From Buxus sempervirens (lineage: Eukaryota; Streptophyta; Magnoliopsida; Buxales; Buxaceae): a DNA stretch of 64,000 nt. Below are positions 33,435 through 46,502 of the stretch, one piece after another (position 1 is the first letter of the stretch; each line of letters starts with the position of its first letter). The notes under the pieces are model-generated. The model saw only the letters and a list, made by a program, of their open reading frames with translations, had not been told where the DNA came from and did no database searches. The DNA is taken from positions 28,997,829-29,061,828 of the forward strand of contig OX387187.1 in the NCBI GenBank assembly GCA_947561395.2, in the 5' to 3' direction. The position numbers and the translations under genes were made by a program.

Positions 33435-36400
33435 CTACCAGCTCAATGAATTCTTCGACTGTTGAACTTTTGCATTATATGAAGCTTCCATCTCCTCCTG
33501 CAGCAAGTAGAAACCCACCAAATTTCATTCAACAGAAACTTTTACCCATTTTTCAGTTTGTCAATTGTTTTCTTTCCTAGATATCAAAATGTTATGTACT
33601 GGTACATAATGCCTCTGCAACATCAGGGCTATTTGCATTTTAAGTGACTTTGTAGGACTACTAGTTTATTACAACAAATACTCAAACATAAAGAAATTGT
33701 GAGGTAACGGTGACCTTGCAAGATTTCAGTAGGGGTTGCAGGAATGCTGATCTGAAAAACCTTACTGATTTGTCTAGTGAAGTTTTCTCCCATTCTGCCA
33801 TCAAACACAAAAATTTGTAACAATATAAGGTCATAAAGCAAATTTCATGTATCCATGTCGGTGTTGACTATGCTAGTAAATGTGTAACACTTATCATGGG
33901 AAATCTAAGACATCCACTACAATAATGTAGTAGTGAAGTATGTGCAGGGCCTGGAGCAACTCCTTTGATAGGCCATACCAGCAGGATCTCCAAGACTGCC
34001 TAAGAATATCCAGCAAGATAATGACAATCCAGGAGAAGATTGATCCAGGGATTTGGTCTGGACAGAAAGCATGTTTTGGTACTTAAATTATGGAAGAAGA
34101 GTCACACCCTTGCCTGTGGCCCTGGGTGTCGGTCAACTGCTTGAGTTTTGCCATTTAAAGGCATGCCCCTAAATAACAAATAAAAAAAACAACAGTAAAA
34201 TATCCTAGTTTTCTGTCAACATACCATCACCCTTATCGCCTTTCAAACCCCCCATGTTGAGTTCTTCCAAAAGCTGCAGATTAACAAATATTAACACAGA
34301 TTTCAAAAGAACAAAACTGAATCACAATATCATACTTGAAACAACAGCTCACAGGCAGAAATGTCCGAAAAATCAAACCAAAGTGCTACTCCAGAGAGAT
34401 TCCAAACCTGACAAGCAAGCATAATTTTAACTATATGGCAACAAGATAATCTACTGAATTGCAAATCATGTGACTAAGATCCGGCACACCTATTGGATGA
34501 CCTATGTCCATTAGCAAGTAAACCAAGAGTCCAAAGCGAAAGGAACCGTAAGTGCTAAAATTGTGTGATATTCATAGGCCACTAGCTTAAGATAATAAAC
34601 TCTGCTACCAACAACCAATTAAAAATAATTGTATGACAAAACCTTTAATACTCTGTGGTTCAGAGTTCCACGTCTCTTAATACTAATTTATCAATTTAGA
34701 TAACACAGCAAACTTGCCTGCAAGGAAAGAATTACCGGATTTATAACAGACTTAATACGGGAGCCAACTAGTTCTTGTGCAAGTAGTGATGTCTGATGGT
34801 GGAAAACCAACAGAAGTGTTCTCAAATCCCTTAACCAATGCAAGCAAACCACCACCAGAAAGGCTTATTATATGAGTCTAACTGATCAATTGCATTTTTG
34901 GTTTTCAGAAGAAGAAATATTGTAGAATAGAAGAGAAATAAGGAAGGAAAAACAAAAAAGTAAAGAAAAAGATTTCATGCTTTAAACAGATCATCTGATC
35001 AAGCAGCTAGTTAAGTTTATGATGGCTAGATATCTCAAATTGAAACCTCCCATTATCCAAGAGGTGCATAGCAAAATCCCACTCCTATATTCATCAATAA
35101 ATGCTACCATTCATGTTTGACATTCTATGAACGCCTTTTGCAGAAGCGGTAGTGGACAGAAACACATAATATAAATATTAAATGTGTATTTACTGAAATT
35201 TCAACACGCATTTATGTGGATTTACTGAAATTTTCTCATCATTTGCTAACTTATGAGCAAAAAGCTTACCTTGGAAAGGGTTGGCACATTTGTAGGATCA
35301 AATTCCTCACGACGGTCAGGATCAATTGGAACACAAACACGGCCTGATGAAAATAACAAGAACTTAGCAAACATTTAGAAGCATACAGCTCCGTCTGACT
35401 CCAAGAACAGAAGATGCTTGAGAATAATAATTATTTAAGTTTTTTTTCTATTAGCATGCCCTTTCTTCTGGACAACGATTATTGTCTCAATGCCATCAGT
35501 GAACTGTAACTAAATATTGGCAGCACATTGTTGATATTTCAGAAGTCCCGACTCGCTCAAAATGGTTTAAATTGTAGCAGCACGATGCAGTGTACCATGG
35601 AAATTTAGCTAGAAATAATTTTTTTTGTTTTTTTATTACAGAAGAAGCGTATAATGATTGTAAATTAGGAATATCATTCATAAGCATAATCATTCATAAC
35701 TGAGTGACATAATAAGAATATAACCATTCATGAGCATAAATAAGAAAATATCAAACACATTAGTAAGGAAAACATGCAACAAATTGAGCAAGCCTAACAG
35801 AAAATGGCAACCAATGGTAGCTGGTAAAAAAAACACATTTTATCTCATATATACTAAATTGAAGTAGTTATAACTAGATTAGAGCCTTAAAAATAGAAAT
35901 AAACCAGGATACTGAAGAATCATGTTAATTCACTCATGAAGGGGTGCAACTCGGTTATTTTCAGTCTGGGTTGACCTCAACCCAAAACCAAACCAAGGTC
36001 ACAGACTTTTAACCTAAAATCAAACCGAACCAAATGGAAAACCCAAAGCCAAACCAAAGTTAATTAGGGTTGGTTTAATGTAAAAAGTTATATTTTAAGC
36101 TGGGTTCAGTTCGGTTCAATCAAAACATCAACCCAAAACGAACCAAAGTTAATTCAGTTTAGAGATTTTCAAACCAAAACCAAACCCTATGGTTTGAAAC
36201 CCAACCCAAACCAGCCCAAAGTCTGTTTCTGTTTGGGTTGGTCAGTTCTCGGTTTTAACCAAGCCGAGTTACACCCCTACCACATTATTCAACCAACTAA
36301 AGCTAACCTAAGATCTATTCACCCAGTGTGTTTTTCTTCATCCTCATATTCTCCATGTTTCCCACGATGCAAAATTGCTTTCCAAGGTCAGTGGTCTTTA

Positions 36401-39400
36401 ATAAAATCACGGATTCTCAGAAAACACAATCTGATGCACCTAATTCCATATCAAACATATTCACAATCAGTTAATTGCTTTTACCCACAAGGCATCAACT
36501 AATCAGTCAACCAAATTCCTTATCCCATGGATAAACTCATAGCATGACATATTCTAATCTTTACAGTGAAATGCACTTTAACTACCAGGAAAAAAAATTA
36601 GCCTTTTTAAAATCATATTTGGTTCCCACATCTACAGACCTGTTTTGGGGTGCACACAGAATGGTGCCTTCAGCAAATGATTCATATGTTTTGAAACCTG
36701 AAATAAACCAGATGGATTTCATGAGAATATGATTCACATCCGCAGATTCCTCAGCAGAAAAAGGGTAGGGGAAGGGGTTGGTCCTTAGTCAATGTATTCA
36801 TCACTGTGCTTCATAGATCCACAGTATTGGATGCTTTACAAGATTTGCACCAGAAATCCTCAGAACAATCTGCGGTTTGGACCTTACAGGAGATGCTCCA
36901 TTGGACACCAACATTTAAAAGAAAAAGAAAGAACAAAAGAGCGGTTCAGCAAACCTCCATATCAAGTCTGGGGTATGTGTATGTAAAAATAATCTCTTCC
37001 ACACACCTACGAAGCCCTTGTGCCTGTAACATCATTTGGCTATCATAAGAAATATATATTCTTTCTGGTTAACAAAAACAATATTAGATTCACATAGAAA
37101 ATAAGATGATCCTTGCATAATGTACAATGAAACAATTTGTTGACCTCAAAAATTCCAAGAAATCCAACAGACGGGCAATTATGTCTTTCATTGATACAAA
37201 GCCTATGAAAAGGGAAAACATTGTAGAAAAATAGAAAATAAAAAGAAAAGAAAACATTGATGAGTACACAGAGTAAGATTTGTATGGAACATCCAATCAG
37301 AAACATAAGAAAAGAAAGCTTAAGCACCTTGCTGGGAACCTGTCAAGTTGATCTACATATATAATATAAACAATAAAATATGCTAAAAGATGATAGCATG
37401 AACCATCATCACCTATTCATTTACATCGTCTCTAAGGCTTTATGGCAATCCTTGTATAATTTTACTAGCATTCCAATGTAAGAAGGGCTATATCTTCCAT
37501 TAACATGACTGACTTCAAATCAGTTGTGCCATTTCATTTCAAGGTCCTTCACCCTGTATTAGAGTGCTCCCTCTAAATCTCAGTAAACTTCGGTGCACAA
37601 GATCCGCTCTTATCTACAACCCCTGGGATCAATTTCTAGGATCCTAAGATGTATACGTTTATTCTTGCAGTCTTGTTGTTCCTTAAGCTTAGCATTCTCA
37701 TACAAACTATGCTCATCCAACGTCAATATTTTTATTTCCTCGATTTTCTAATGTATTCTGTTTCATAAGCATATTTGGACATTTCTAATCAAGTTGGGTG
37801 AAAATAAGCTCATCACACAGCACCGCAGAAACATGTATCCAATTCAGACACTAAGCTTTTGACTAATGGATGCGGCCTTATGGTCGCTGAAAGTTTTGCT
37901 ATCAATCTGAACCATAACTGGAACCAAAATTTCTTCAAAACTTCAGTGGAAGAATAGCCACATAAAAAATGAAAAAAAATAAAAATAAATTTAAGAAAAA
38001 AAAAGAAAGAAAGAAAGAGAGAGGAAAGCAAATGGTTACAGTCATCAATCATCATGTCTGTATAGTCATCAAGAATCTCCAGAATTGTTCAATGTGGGGA
38101 CAAACCCATTTAAATGTTCACAAATAACACAGTTGGTAGATTACTTAATTGCTTATAACAAGTAGAATTGTATTCCTCTCAGTTTTTCTGCACTACTCAT
38201 GTTCCTATTTGTTTGTAAACCACAAAGCTACTTATTTTCTTTGTAAAATTTAAAGGTTGCTACTTTTTTAGTGTTTTGTTATTTATTTAACATCGTACCT
38301 TCTGTTTTCCAGACTGCAGCAGATGTTTTAGTTGATTCCACCGAATAAAATTAGGGTCTTCTTTGGAAATTGAGGACCTACGATTGTCCTGCCACTTTCC
38401 ACGAAGCTCAGAAGTAATAGCTGCATGGATTTCATGTTTGGGTTAACATGCCAATACTGTCTGACAAAAAAATAGTAATAATAGGAGAAGCTATTATGCT
38501 TCTCTGAGTAAAATCAACATACATTCATCAGGAATCATCTCAAGGATCATCTCATATCTTTCCTCAGTTGCAAGCAGTTTTTGACTACAAAGCATTTTAT
38601 CTTCAAAGAATGCCTTCAGAACTTCTGTATAAGATCTTCTGTAGAGCTTGAATATGAGTTTCCCAATTAAATAACAGGGTTATTTAAAGAAAAGAAATAT
38701 ATTATAGCATGTTATAACTTACGCAAGAAAAGGATGAAGAACAGAACCAGTCAAAGAAACCTTCTTATTACTATTTTCATTTCCCTAAAACAAAGAGCAG
38801 TGTCAATAACTTCCATGATTAGATATTAGGAAACGTCTTCCACACATCAGGCAAAATAATTTTGTCACCTTAGAGACCCTAAAGTAGTCTGCAATTGCAG
38901 CCCGCTGTTCATTTGTCAACCTGAATGGAACAATATTCAAGAATTTAGAGAAATAGAAAGAATATCAAATGAATTGAATTTTCCAACTACCATCACCTTC
39001 TTGCTCTCCCATCACAAACCCAGCAGTGAACTCCACGCCGGCCACTAAACACCCACAGAATGTGATTAAAACCAAAGTCATCTGTATTCATGTATGAAAA
39101 AGAAAAACAGTGAATCACACATTGACCACAATTTTATGATTGTCAGTATAATTTTAATCTAGATATTTATAGCTATGGTGTCCTTATTCATTACTCCTCA
39201 TTACAGAAGAAAATTGCTAGACAATAAGCCCAAAACTATGTATAAACATTGTCTGATTACATAATTAATATGCACAATCATCTTTATATTAAAAAAAATT
39301 CTCTGGGAATGCAAAATCAGCAGAAGTAAGATACTTGAGGAGATAGAACAAACCAAGCACTGAACAGATAAAACCTGTCCTAGTAACAGTGTTAATGAGT

Positions 39401-40135
39401 GCCAAGACTACATTGAAAGTGAAAATAGACCCAATATGGAAGGTTTCAAAAGAAGTTTATGTGATAGAATACCCACATGATGTAGCAGCAGAGTGGCAAG
39501 ACATGCAGGGCACATGCAGCAGTGCACAACCAGCCCTGAGACATTATATATCAAAAACCTACCAAATAAACAAGATGAACTTTTCTCCAGTTGGTGGGCT
39601 ATATTTTCATACATCCATAATTGGATGTTAAACAAATTCTGAATTATTAATTTTGTCAGTCAACCAGCAATTGATTAATATTAATCAGTCATGAGCACGT
39701 ACATAGTCTGGCATGAGTAATCCATAAAATATAGGCTTAATGTTCTTGCATACGCTCAACATGTCCTCCACATTAACATATATCAAAGAATGCCATCTCT
39801 TTGTTTGTACTACCCTGTACGGCTGATCATATTGAAGCTTAGAATTCCAAGACTTTCATGGAAAAACCAAGGCCCTCTATTTCCTATGTTAAATCTTCCG
39901 GAACTTCTCCTCTGCCTCCTTACCATAGCTGCCAGCCCACTGAAGAAATATCAGATGGTCTCAGAAAGAGAACACTCAAGCCACTGCTCCATTGGCGATA
40001 TGATCCCAATGGGTTCTAGGGCTTGATCTGACGCATTTTGTCAGCTCCATGGGCTTTTGGTGTATTGGTCAGCTTCATTTGGGTATCAAAGTGAGCGTCC
40101 ATGTCAAGAGACCTGCTTGTGCACAATGTGAACCG

Positions 40136-40174
<39 letters not shown>

Positions 40175-43100
40175 GAGAGAGAGAGAGGCGCTACCTGCTG
40201 GTAAAGCATAAGCAAATATAGAAAGAGATATTTGGATCAAAGTTTGAGACACTGAAATGGGAAAAAGGGTTACTCGCTCCATAGTGAAAACTACCTAGAA
40301 TGAGTACAGAAAATGTTGTTCGTTGGGAAGCACGTGGTATCTTACTATTCCAAAGTATTTTAAGGCTTGATTTCACTCACACAAGTCATACTTAGGATTT
40401 CTGGCATACTGAGTCAAATTTTTACTATTTTGTTTATCATTGGTTAGGAAGTTCTTTTACAACTATCCCTTATGACATGGATTAAATAATGCGTTGTAGC
40501 TTACAGGAATCTGAAAGAACATTAGTCCCTAGGGTTTCCACGCCAGATTCCTTTCTTTTTCATTGTTTCTGGCCAGGGAACTGCATATTATTTTGGCTTC
40601 ATGGCAACAATCACATCAAAGGCGACCTTTTTATTTATTGAACGATCACCAAACTTCAAATCAAGCCCACAACTGTTGTTAAAATAAAATAAAAAACTAC
40701 TGTCGAATGTTGCCCTGTGGATCACTTTGCCACAACTTTTGGTATATTTTACCAGGATCATTACCTAACATCAATTGAAAATGTCATAGACAAGGTCCCA
40801 AACAGTGGCCTTACTATGCATCTAACTCAAGCTAGATTTGCCAGGGTTTGGATAATTGTTCTTTTGAAAGAAAGTCGTGAGAGGATATGGCAAAGTGCAA
40901 TAAAGGAAGATGGCAGAAAGTCCTCTCCCAGAAATATCTGTGATACTGCAAATTGTTGCAAACAAGTCCATGAAATATGACCATAATTATTTCTATGGGG
41001 ATAATTCTCAATTCCCTTTTGTTTTCCAATTATGAAAGAGGGAAATGAGAAGGAAACTTTCAAAGAAGGATCGGGCAAAAAGTAGAATTGTTCTCAAAGT
41101 TAATAATGCAGAGGTCAAGAACCCAAGATAAAAGCGATCTAATATCTCTCCTGTCTTTAGCAACAACATAACAAAGTGCTCCCAAGCAGTCAAGGACTTC
41201 AAATGATGAAACTGAACTTATCTCAGAACCTGCCAAGATATTAGAAATGGAGTTTTAAAAGCTTATTGAGTCTTGTGCCTTGAGACTTAACCTTGAGGCT
41301 CAAATACTATGGTTTTCACATGAAGTTCACACTTCATGCCTTAAGGTTCTCCTTATGTTTGAGTATTGAACCTCACACAAACCGAGGTTCTCCATTAAAT
41401 CAGCAATTTTGCAGCAAATTTAAAGTATCGAACCTCATACAAAACGAGGTTCTCCATTAAGGCATTTCACAACTCATGCCTTAAGGTTCTCCATTATGTT
41501 TGAGTATTGAACCTCATATAAAACGAGGTTCTCCATCAAAATCAGCAATTTTGAACCTCATACGGAACGAGGTTCTCCATTAAAATCAATAAAGGTCCTC
41601 CATAAGGTTCTCCAACTAAATCAGCAATTTTGCAGCAAAACAATACTGCAATCTTTAAAAAATTAATATTTTATACTTCTTATGATAAGTTTATCATTTT
41701 CTAAAACCTTTTGGAGAATCAAAGATCCATTATAGATATGGAAGGGATTTGATTTTGCATTTTAATAGCTTTGTGACCTGGATGCGACTATCCCATCTAA
41801 AACTTTCAATTTGAAATGACGACCAACTATTGTTTAAAATTTCCATATGAACAAAAGTTAATCATAGCTTCTAGAAGTTTGAGAACTTCATATGATAGCT
41901 CGTTTTGAAACTAGATAGCATTCATGAAATATGTTCTTGTATATTTTGGAATTATAATTTTTTTTTCCCACTGCACCCGAAATTTCTTATTCATGCTGCA
42001 TATATTATATTATATTGTATGTACTTATTCAGTTCTTTGCCTAATGAAAAATTCACGCTCAGGAGGCTTAAGCCTCATACCTTAAGGCTCCAACATCACA
42101 TGTTAATCAAGTGAAATGCAGCAAATGCCTCGCCCGTGCTTTAGCTTTTGAAAACCTTAATTAGAACTATATAATAGGAAAATAGTACAAGAAGGAATAG
42201 GAAATGCTCACAATATAAAGAAACCATACAATTTGCACCCATAACAACTCCAAGAGTGCAAATTTTGATTCAAACAAAAACTGAAATAGATGGTAATGGA
42301 GCAACCTATAATATGCAATAAACGCTATGGAATCAGATTTTAAAACCAAATTTCAGAAAGCTAATAAGGAGACACATGCATAAATTGGAGAACATAATGA
42401 AGGAGCTCATAGTGGAATTTCAGACAATAAACTAATAACTTATTGCCTGTGACTTCCAATCCAAAAAGAACAAAAAGAAGAAGAACGAGATAGCAATGGC
42501 TAATTGCCAAAACAAAAGAAAGAATACTAAGATGGGGGACTTAGTGCAATGCGGTTTAAGCAATATGGTTCATCTTGCCCTGTTGCATCGTGACGTATAA
42601 TACCTAGAGAAGGGTAAGATTTCATCTTTCTATGTGCGAAACACCCATATCGAAAATTATAAATCTTCCACCCGCTGGTAGAATCCCTCTTAATTAAATT
42701 TTATTTTAAAAGTGGACCTTTGATGCCCAGATTGAATTTTATAAAATGAGCCATTTAAAAAGCAAAGAAAAACGCACTAGTTCCTACCTCTTAGGGTGGT
42801 ATCAATCACTTTAATGGCAATAGTCATTAATGGCCAGCAGTCCAAGCAAATATCAGCTCCCGAGCAACAATATCGGACATCATCATAATCTGTCATGTCC
42901 TGTACAAGAAAATGTGTTAGGTACACATCAAACATCTAATAATCAGACAAAGGCAAATAAAATACATGTTCAATTGCAAAGGTGGATGATCAGCTTACTA
43001 TATCAAAAATTAGCTCCCTTTCGACAGGAGTGAAAACATTATCACCAGCTTGTGCATATGCATGCCTCTTAGCAGGCTGCAATAAACATGATCCAAAAGA

Positions 43101-44987
43101 TAACTTAACAGGTCAATAGGCAAGCCAAACAGGCAACCATTAAATGGAAGAAAAAAAACACACTTAAACATGATTCCAGAAACACAGCTAATTATCAGCA
43201 TGAAATATTCTTACAAATGCCATGAGGCCCACGACTCTTATCAAAGTAAAACAAAAAATAAATTAGTCAGCTGATTCATACTCAGCAATAGCCACTAGGG
43301 GACTACAAAATTAAGAGAGACATATCTCTTTAAAAAAAATTTCTTAATTAAGATCATGATATAAAATCAGAACACCATAGCAGGGCCAGGAACATTAGCA
43401 GCAATGATTTACTTCACTTAAATGCACATTTACATACAAGTTCTACATACAATAGACATGCATATCCAAGAGAAAAAACTTCATATTTTTCTATCAATGA
43501 GCAAATGTTAAAAGTAAAAAAGAATTCCTCTTTTTAGTCACCAGTTCAAACTGCTTTGTCAAGCTTTTCCTTGTAGAATTTTCAATTAAAGTCATATGCT
43601 GATAAATCATACTTTTAGCACTAAAAACAAGTATTCATATCATACATCAACACTGTAAACAGGTCCAATGTCAATTTTAAAGGGGCACTTTTCTTTGATG
43701 GAATTTTCCAATTCTGCCTCACTGTTGAATGACTGGAAGCGCAGGTAAATATCATTATCAAGAGTGAAGGAAAATTCTCTTCGACCAAAGTATGACTGGT
43801 CACAGGCAGGGTGCTTCCCATCTACAAACAAGGAACCAAGGGACAATGTTATAAGTGAAAAGGCTAATAAAACTGAAAGAGAGAAAGCGGAAATTATAAA
43901 GAAATAGATGATAGTATCATACTATCAGGTTCATCAGGAAACTTGAATACCATTTCCATAGGACATCCATTTAAAAATCTCAGTATGAGGAAATAGCTTC
44001 CCTGTCACAAATGAAACTTGCTGTTAGCTGACCAAAATTATAGGACCCTTGTACCAGAAATGGGACTATGCAATTTAATGTAGACATAGCAAACGTCATA
44101 TATGGTAACTGATCCAGTTAAGGTGGTCGCAATATCATATTCTTCATTGTACACAAACTAATATACAAACACATAAAAAAGGAGGTGGGATTCCAAATCA
44201 TTAGCCTTTGTGCTAACTTCATAATCCCCCGACCACCATTCAATCATGGAAAGGCATTTTATGAGTCAAGATTTTCAGCTTATCCATTCATTTTGGGACT
44301 AGAACTAGATTCATTTCCTTTTTTTTAGTTTGATCTTCTTTTTTTTGTTTTTTTTGTGCTCTTGGAGGTAGGCAAGCCTGGTGTTTATTGTGTAAAGCAG
44401 TTAATTGGTTTGGACTGATTTCAAACCTTATCGGCATCATGAATAGATGCTGCAAATAACAAACTGAAAGATACATGGACAATGGAGCTTCCTTAATGAT
44501 TACTCGTGTAACAAAACACAGAATGTGTATTATTGCACTGCTCATTTTAGAAGAAGAGCTTTCACTGAGTTCAGCCCATCTTAAGGAAAAGGGAAGGAAT
44601 GGACAGCTAGTGTAAAAGAAGATTCCCTTCAAGAATCTAATCAGTACATAAAGCTTATGACACATCTAGAACATGTCCTCAATTCTAAGAAACAATGATT
44701 AAGCAAAAACTTCCATGTTAGGAATAAAAACATCCATGTATATTCCTAAAATGGTATAACAACTCAAGAGGACATCAAATCATTTAAGAAAAATGAGTAA
44801 CAAGAATTAGACCAAAAGAATGCCAGGGTAACAAGCGAATCATCAGATCTTAGAGAACATTACCATAATAAATTCTGAGATAGTTAGCATCAAATCCTTC
44901 AGGAACAGCATTCCCTTGCCCCTGTTCAGCCTCATGCCCATCAACTAACATATCATCTCTTCCATTCTCAACTTCTCCCTTGGCCAT
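33435..44987 (-). CDS. PRIM1: DNA primase small (catalytic) subunit
   Basis: Makes RNA primers in the polymerase alpha-primase complex in the nucleus. Sixteen exons, all with GT-AG junctions and consistent phases: 44987-44864, 44001-43951, 43821-43646, 43076-42999, 42899-42788, 39081-38997, 38920-38869, 38784-38723, 38638-38523, 38420-38299, 37023-36955, 36697-36640, 35343-35270, 34273-34225, 33794-33715 and 33497-33435; total 1371 nt, 456 residues, normal length. Key residues present: catalytic Asp142 and Asp144 in [12 protein letters not shown]; zinc ligands Cys154, 155, 161 and 164 in [25 protein letters not shown] (193-204) for NTP binding; and the third catalytic Asp376 in GRVCVPID. The start [11 protein letters not shown] is the first ATG in the exon, and the protein ends KNSLSW. 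I see no damage, so it is probably functional. Intron 5 (3.7 kb) carries repeats. Confidence 0.96.
40136..40190. repeat. (GT)n(GA)n microsatellite
   Basis: About 15 GT dinucleotides followed by a GA run in intron 5 of the primase gene. Confidence 0.95.
41355..41580. repeat. Four short inverted-repeat units in primase intron 5
   Basis: GAACCTCACACAAACCGAGG, GAACCTCATACAAAACGAGG, GAACCTCATATAAAACGAGG and GAACCTCATACGGAACGAGG are each followed by TTCTCCAT. Each forms a 7-bp stem (GAACCTC/GAGGTTC) around a nine-base loop. They alternate with copies of TCAGCAATTTTG, so this is a decayed tandem array. Confidence 0.8.
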
Positions 44988-45194
44988 ATCTCTGTATTAT
45001 GATTTACCTTAAACAGCAAAATACAAATTCAGGTTAGGAAAATATACCTTGTAAGCTAGACAAAACATTTACAAATAAAAAACTTTTGTTATATCTCTGT
45101 ATTATGATTTACCTTAAACAGCAAAATACAAATTCAGGTTAGGAAATATACCTTGTAAGCTAGACAAAACATTTACAAATAAAAAACTTTTGTT
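44986..45194. repeat. 105-bp tandem duplication ending at the primase start codon
   Basis: The block beginning ATATCTCTGTATTATG (44986) is repeated from 45091 with one base lost. The proximal end overlaps the complement of the start codon, so the duplicated DNA is the immediate 5' leader, including a likely acceptor (TGCTGTTTAAG|) for a leader intron whose donor (CAG|GTATTC) lies at about 45998/45997. Confidence 0.88.
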
Positions 45195-45725
45195 ATTTTT
45201 TTTTTTAATAAGTAATTGCAAATCAAAAACTTAACTACATAAAATGGATCAAAGGAGACAATCTTGTTTGGTTGGCCTTTTAATTGGAATATTTTTATAG
45301 TTATTACATTGATTAGCGTAACGGAATAAGTTTCAATACAAAAAATAATAAATCTCATCGCAAAGCAAATAAAAATGTTGTTTGGCTCTTGGAACGTGCT
45401 TATTAGTTGGAGCTTATTAAAACTCAATGCCCATTAGTTGGAGCTTATCAAGAAGGACAATGCCTATTAGTTGAAGCTTATCAAGTAGGTGGAATGAAGG
45501 ATGAAAATGAGAACTTTAATATGAGGTTGAGTACATGGGGACGAACCTTGAGATGGTATTCAAACTTATCCAAATGGAGGAAACTAGTTGGTGCAAAAGA
45601 TCAAATGGTCTTTCGGCTGAAATTCGGCGATGATAATATGAAGTTATTTTATTTCCCTTTTGTCTCTTTTCTCCCATTTTAGGGTTTCCCTGTTTGCTTT
45701 TCTTTTTTTCTCGAGATGGGTCATT

Positions 45726-45794
45726 GGGAGATGCAAGGAACTTGGATTCGTGACTTTCAGCAATGACCAAGCAATGAGGGATGCTATCAAAGGG
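45726..45794 (+). pseudogene. Glycine-rich RNA-binding protein RRM fragment
   Basis: The plus strand encodes GRCKELGFVTFSNDQAMRDA followed by IKG, a match to the RNP1 region of plant glycine-rich RNA-binding proteins (usual GRSKGFGFVTFS.EQAMRDAI). The conserved RNP1 aromatic is replaced (KELGFVTF against KGFGFVTF) and nothing else of the domain is present. It lies in the presumed leader intron of the primase gene on the opposite strand; a relic. Confidence 0.7.
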
Positions 45795-45997
45795 GGATTC
45801 CTGAGTTTCAGCAATGACCTAGATTTAGAGGAATCGTCTCAACCTATAGCTTCCAAAAGAAAATATGAAGTGTTTTATCAATGCTCATCATAGAACGTAC
45901 AGCTCAATCGTTAGGTGCCCATCTGGTTCTTAGAACGTAACAACCCCAAGAAGCCAAGAGAGAGGGAGGAGAGAGAGAGAGAGAGGGAGGAGAATAC

Positions 45998-46110
45998 CTG
46001 GTATGCTGTGGAAGGAAGAGGTTTGAGGAAGATGAGAACTCGTGAGAGTCAAGAGTCGCACTCTTTCAAAACCTCCTAGAAACTATATTGTGCGATTGTC
46101 TGTTTTAAAC
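45998..46110 (-). promoter_or_regulatory. Possible primase leader exon and promoter-proximal region
   Basis: On the minus strand the sequence ending ACAGCATACCAG is followed by GTATTC, a usable donor about 1 kb upstream of the primase ATG. No ATG-initiated protein is apparent here, so it would be a non-coding first exon. This is inference from splice-like sequence and position; I see no clear TATA box. Confidence 0.3.
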
Positions 46111-46502
46111 CCTGAGAATCGACAAAAGCCCATATTTTATGGCTTTTGGTTTTTGCTTAGGTTTTAACCTCTGATTTTAAAAACCACCTTTCAAAATCCC
46201 TGCCAAATGGATAATGTGAATTCTGAATTTGGATTCTATCGGAATTCAAAATCTGAAACCCTACCAAACGACACCTTAATTTGCCACTTATAGCATTTTC
46301 TTGCCATCAAATTAATCACTAGCACCACATCAACTCCATGTTTCCATATGTAACACTTAAGTTTCAGACCCAGAGAAATTTTCCACTTGGCAGCAACCTC
46401 ATCCAAGAACTAAAATCTTTCCAGGTCTAAAGAAGCATTAAAACATCATAAACATCCACTCGGACTAAAGATTTTGTCCACCGGTCAAAATGGATGCTCT
46501 AA

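Larger units (their letters stand above)
39082..42787. other. Large primase intron 5 with repeats
   Basis: No exon of another gene recognised in this 3.7-kb intron. It contains a GT microsatellite near 40138 and a cluster of GAACCTC...GAGGTTC inverted repeats near 41370-41580. Confidence 0.6.

Noticed and set aside
35930..36290. Possible protein-coding or structured region in the primase gene
   Set aside because: AACCAAACC/GGTTTGG low-complexity sequence in intron 12; looks like a decayed repeat only.
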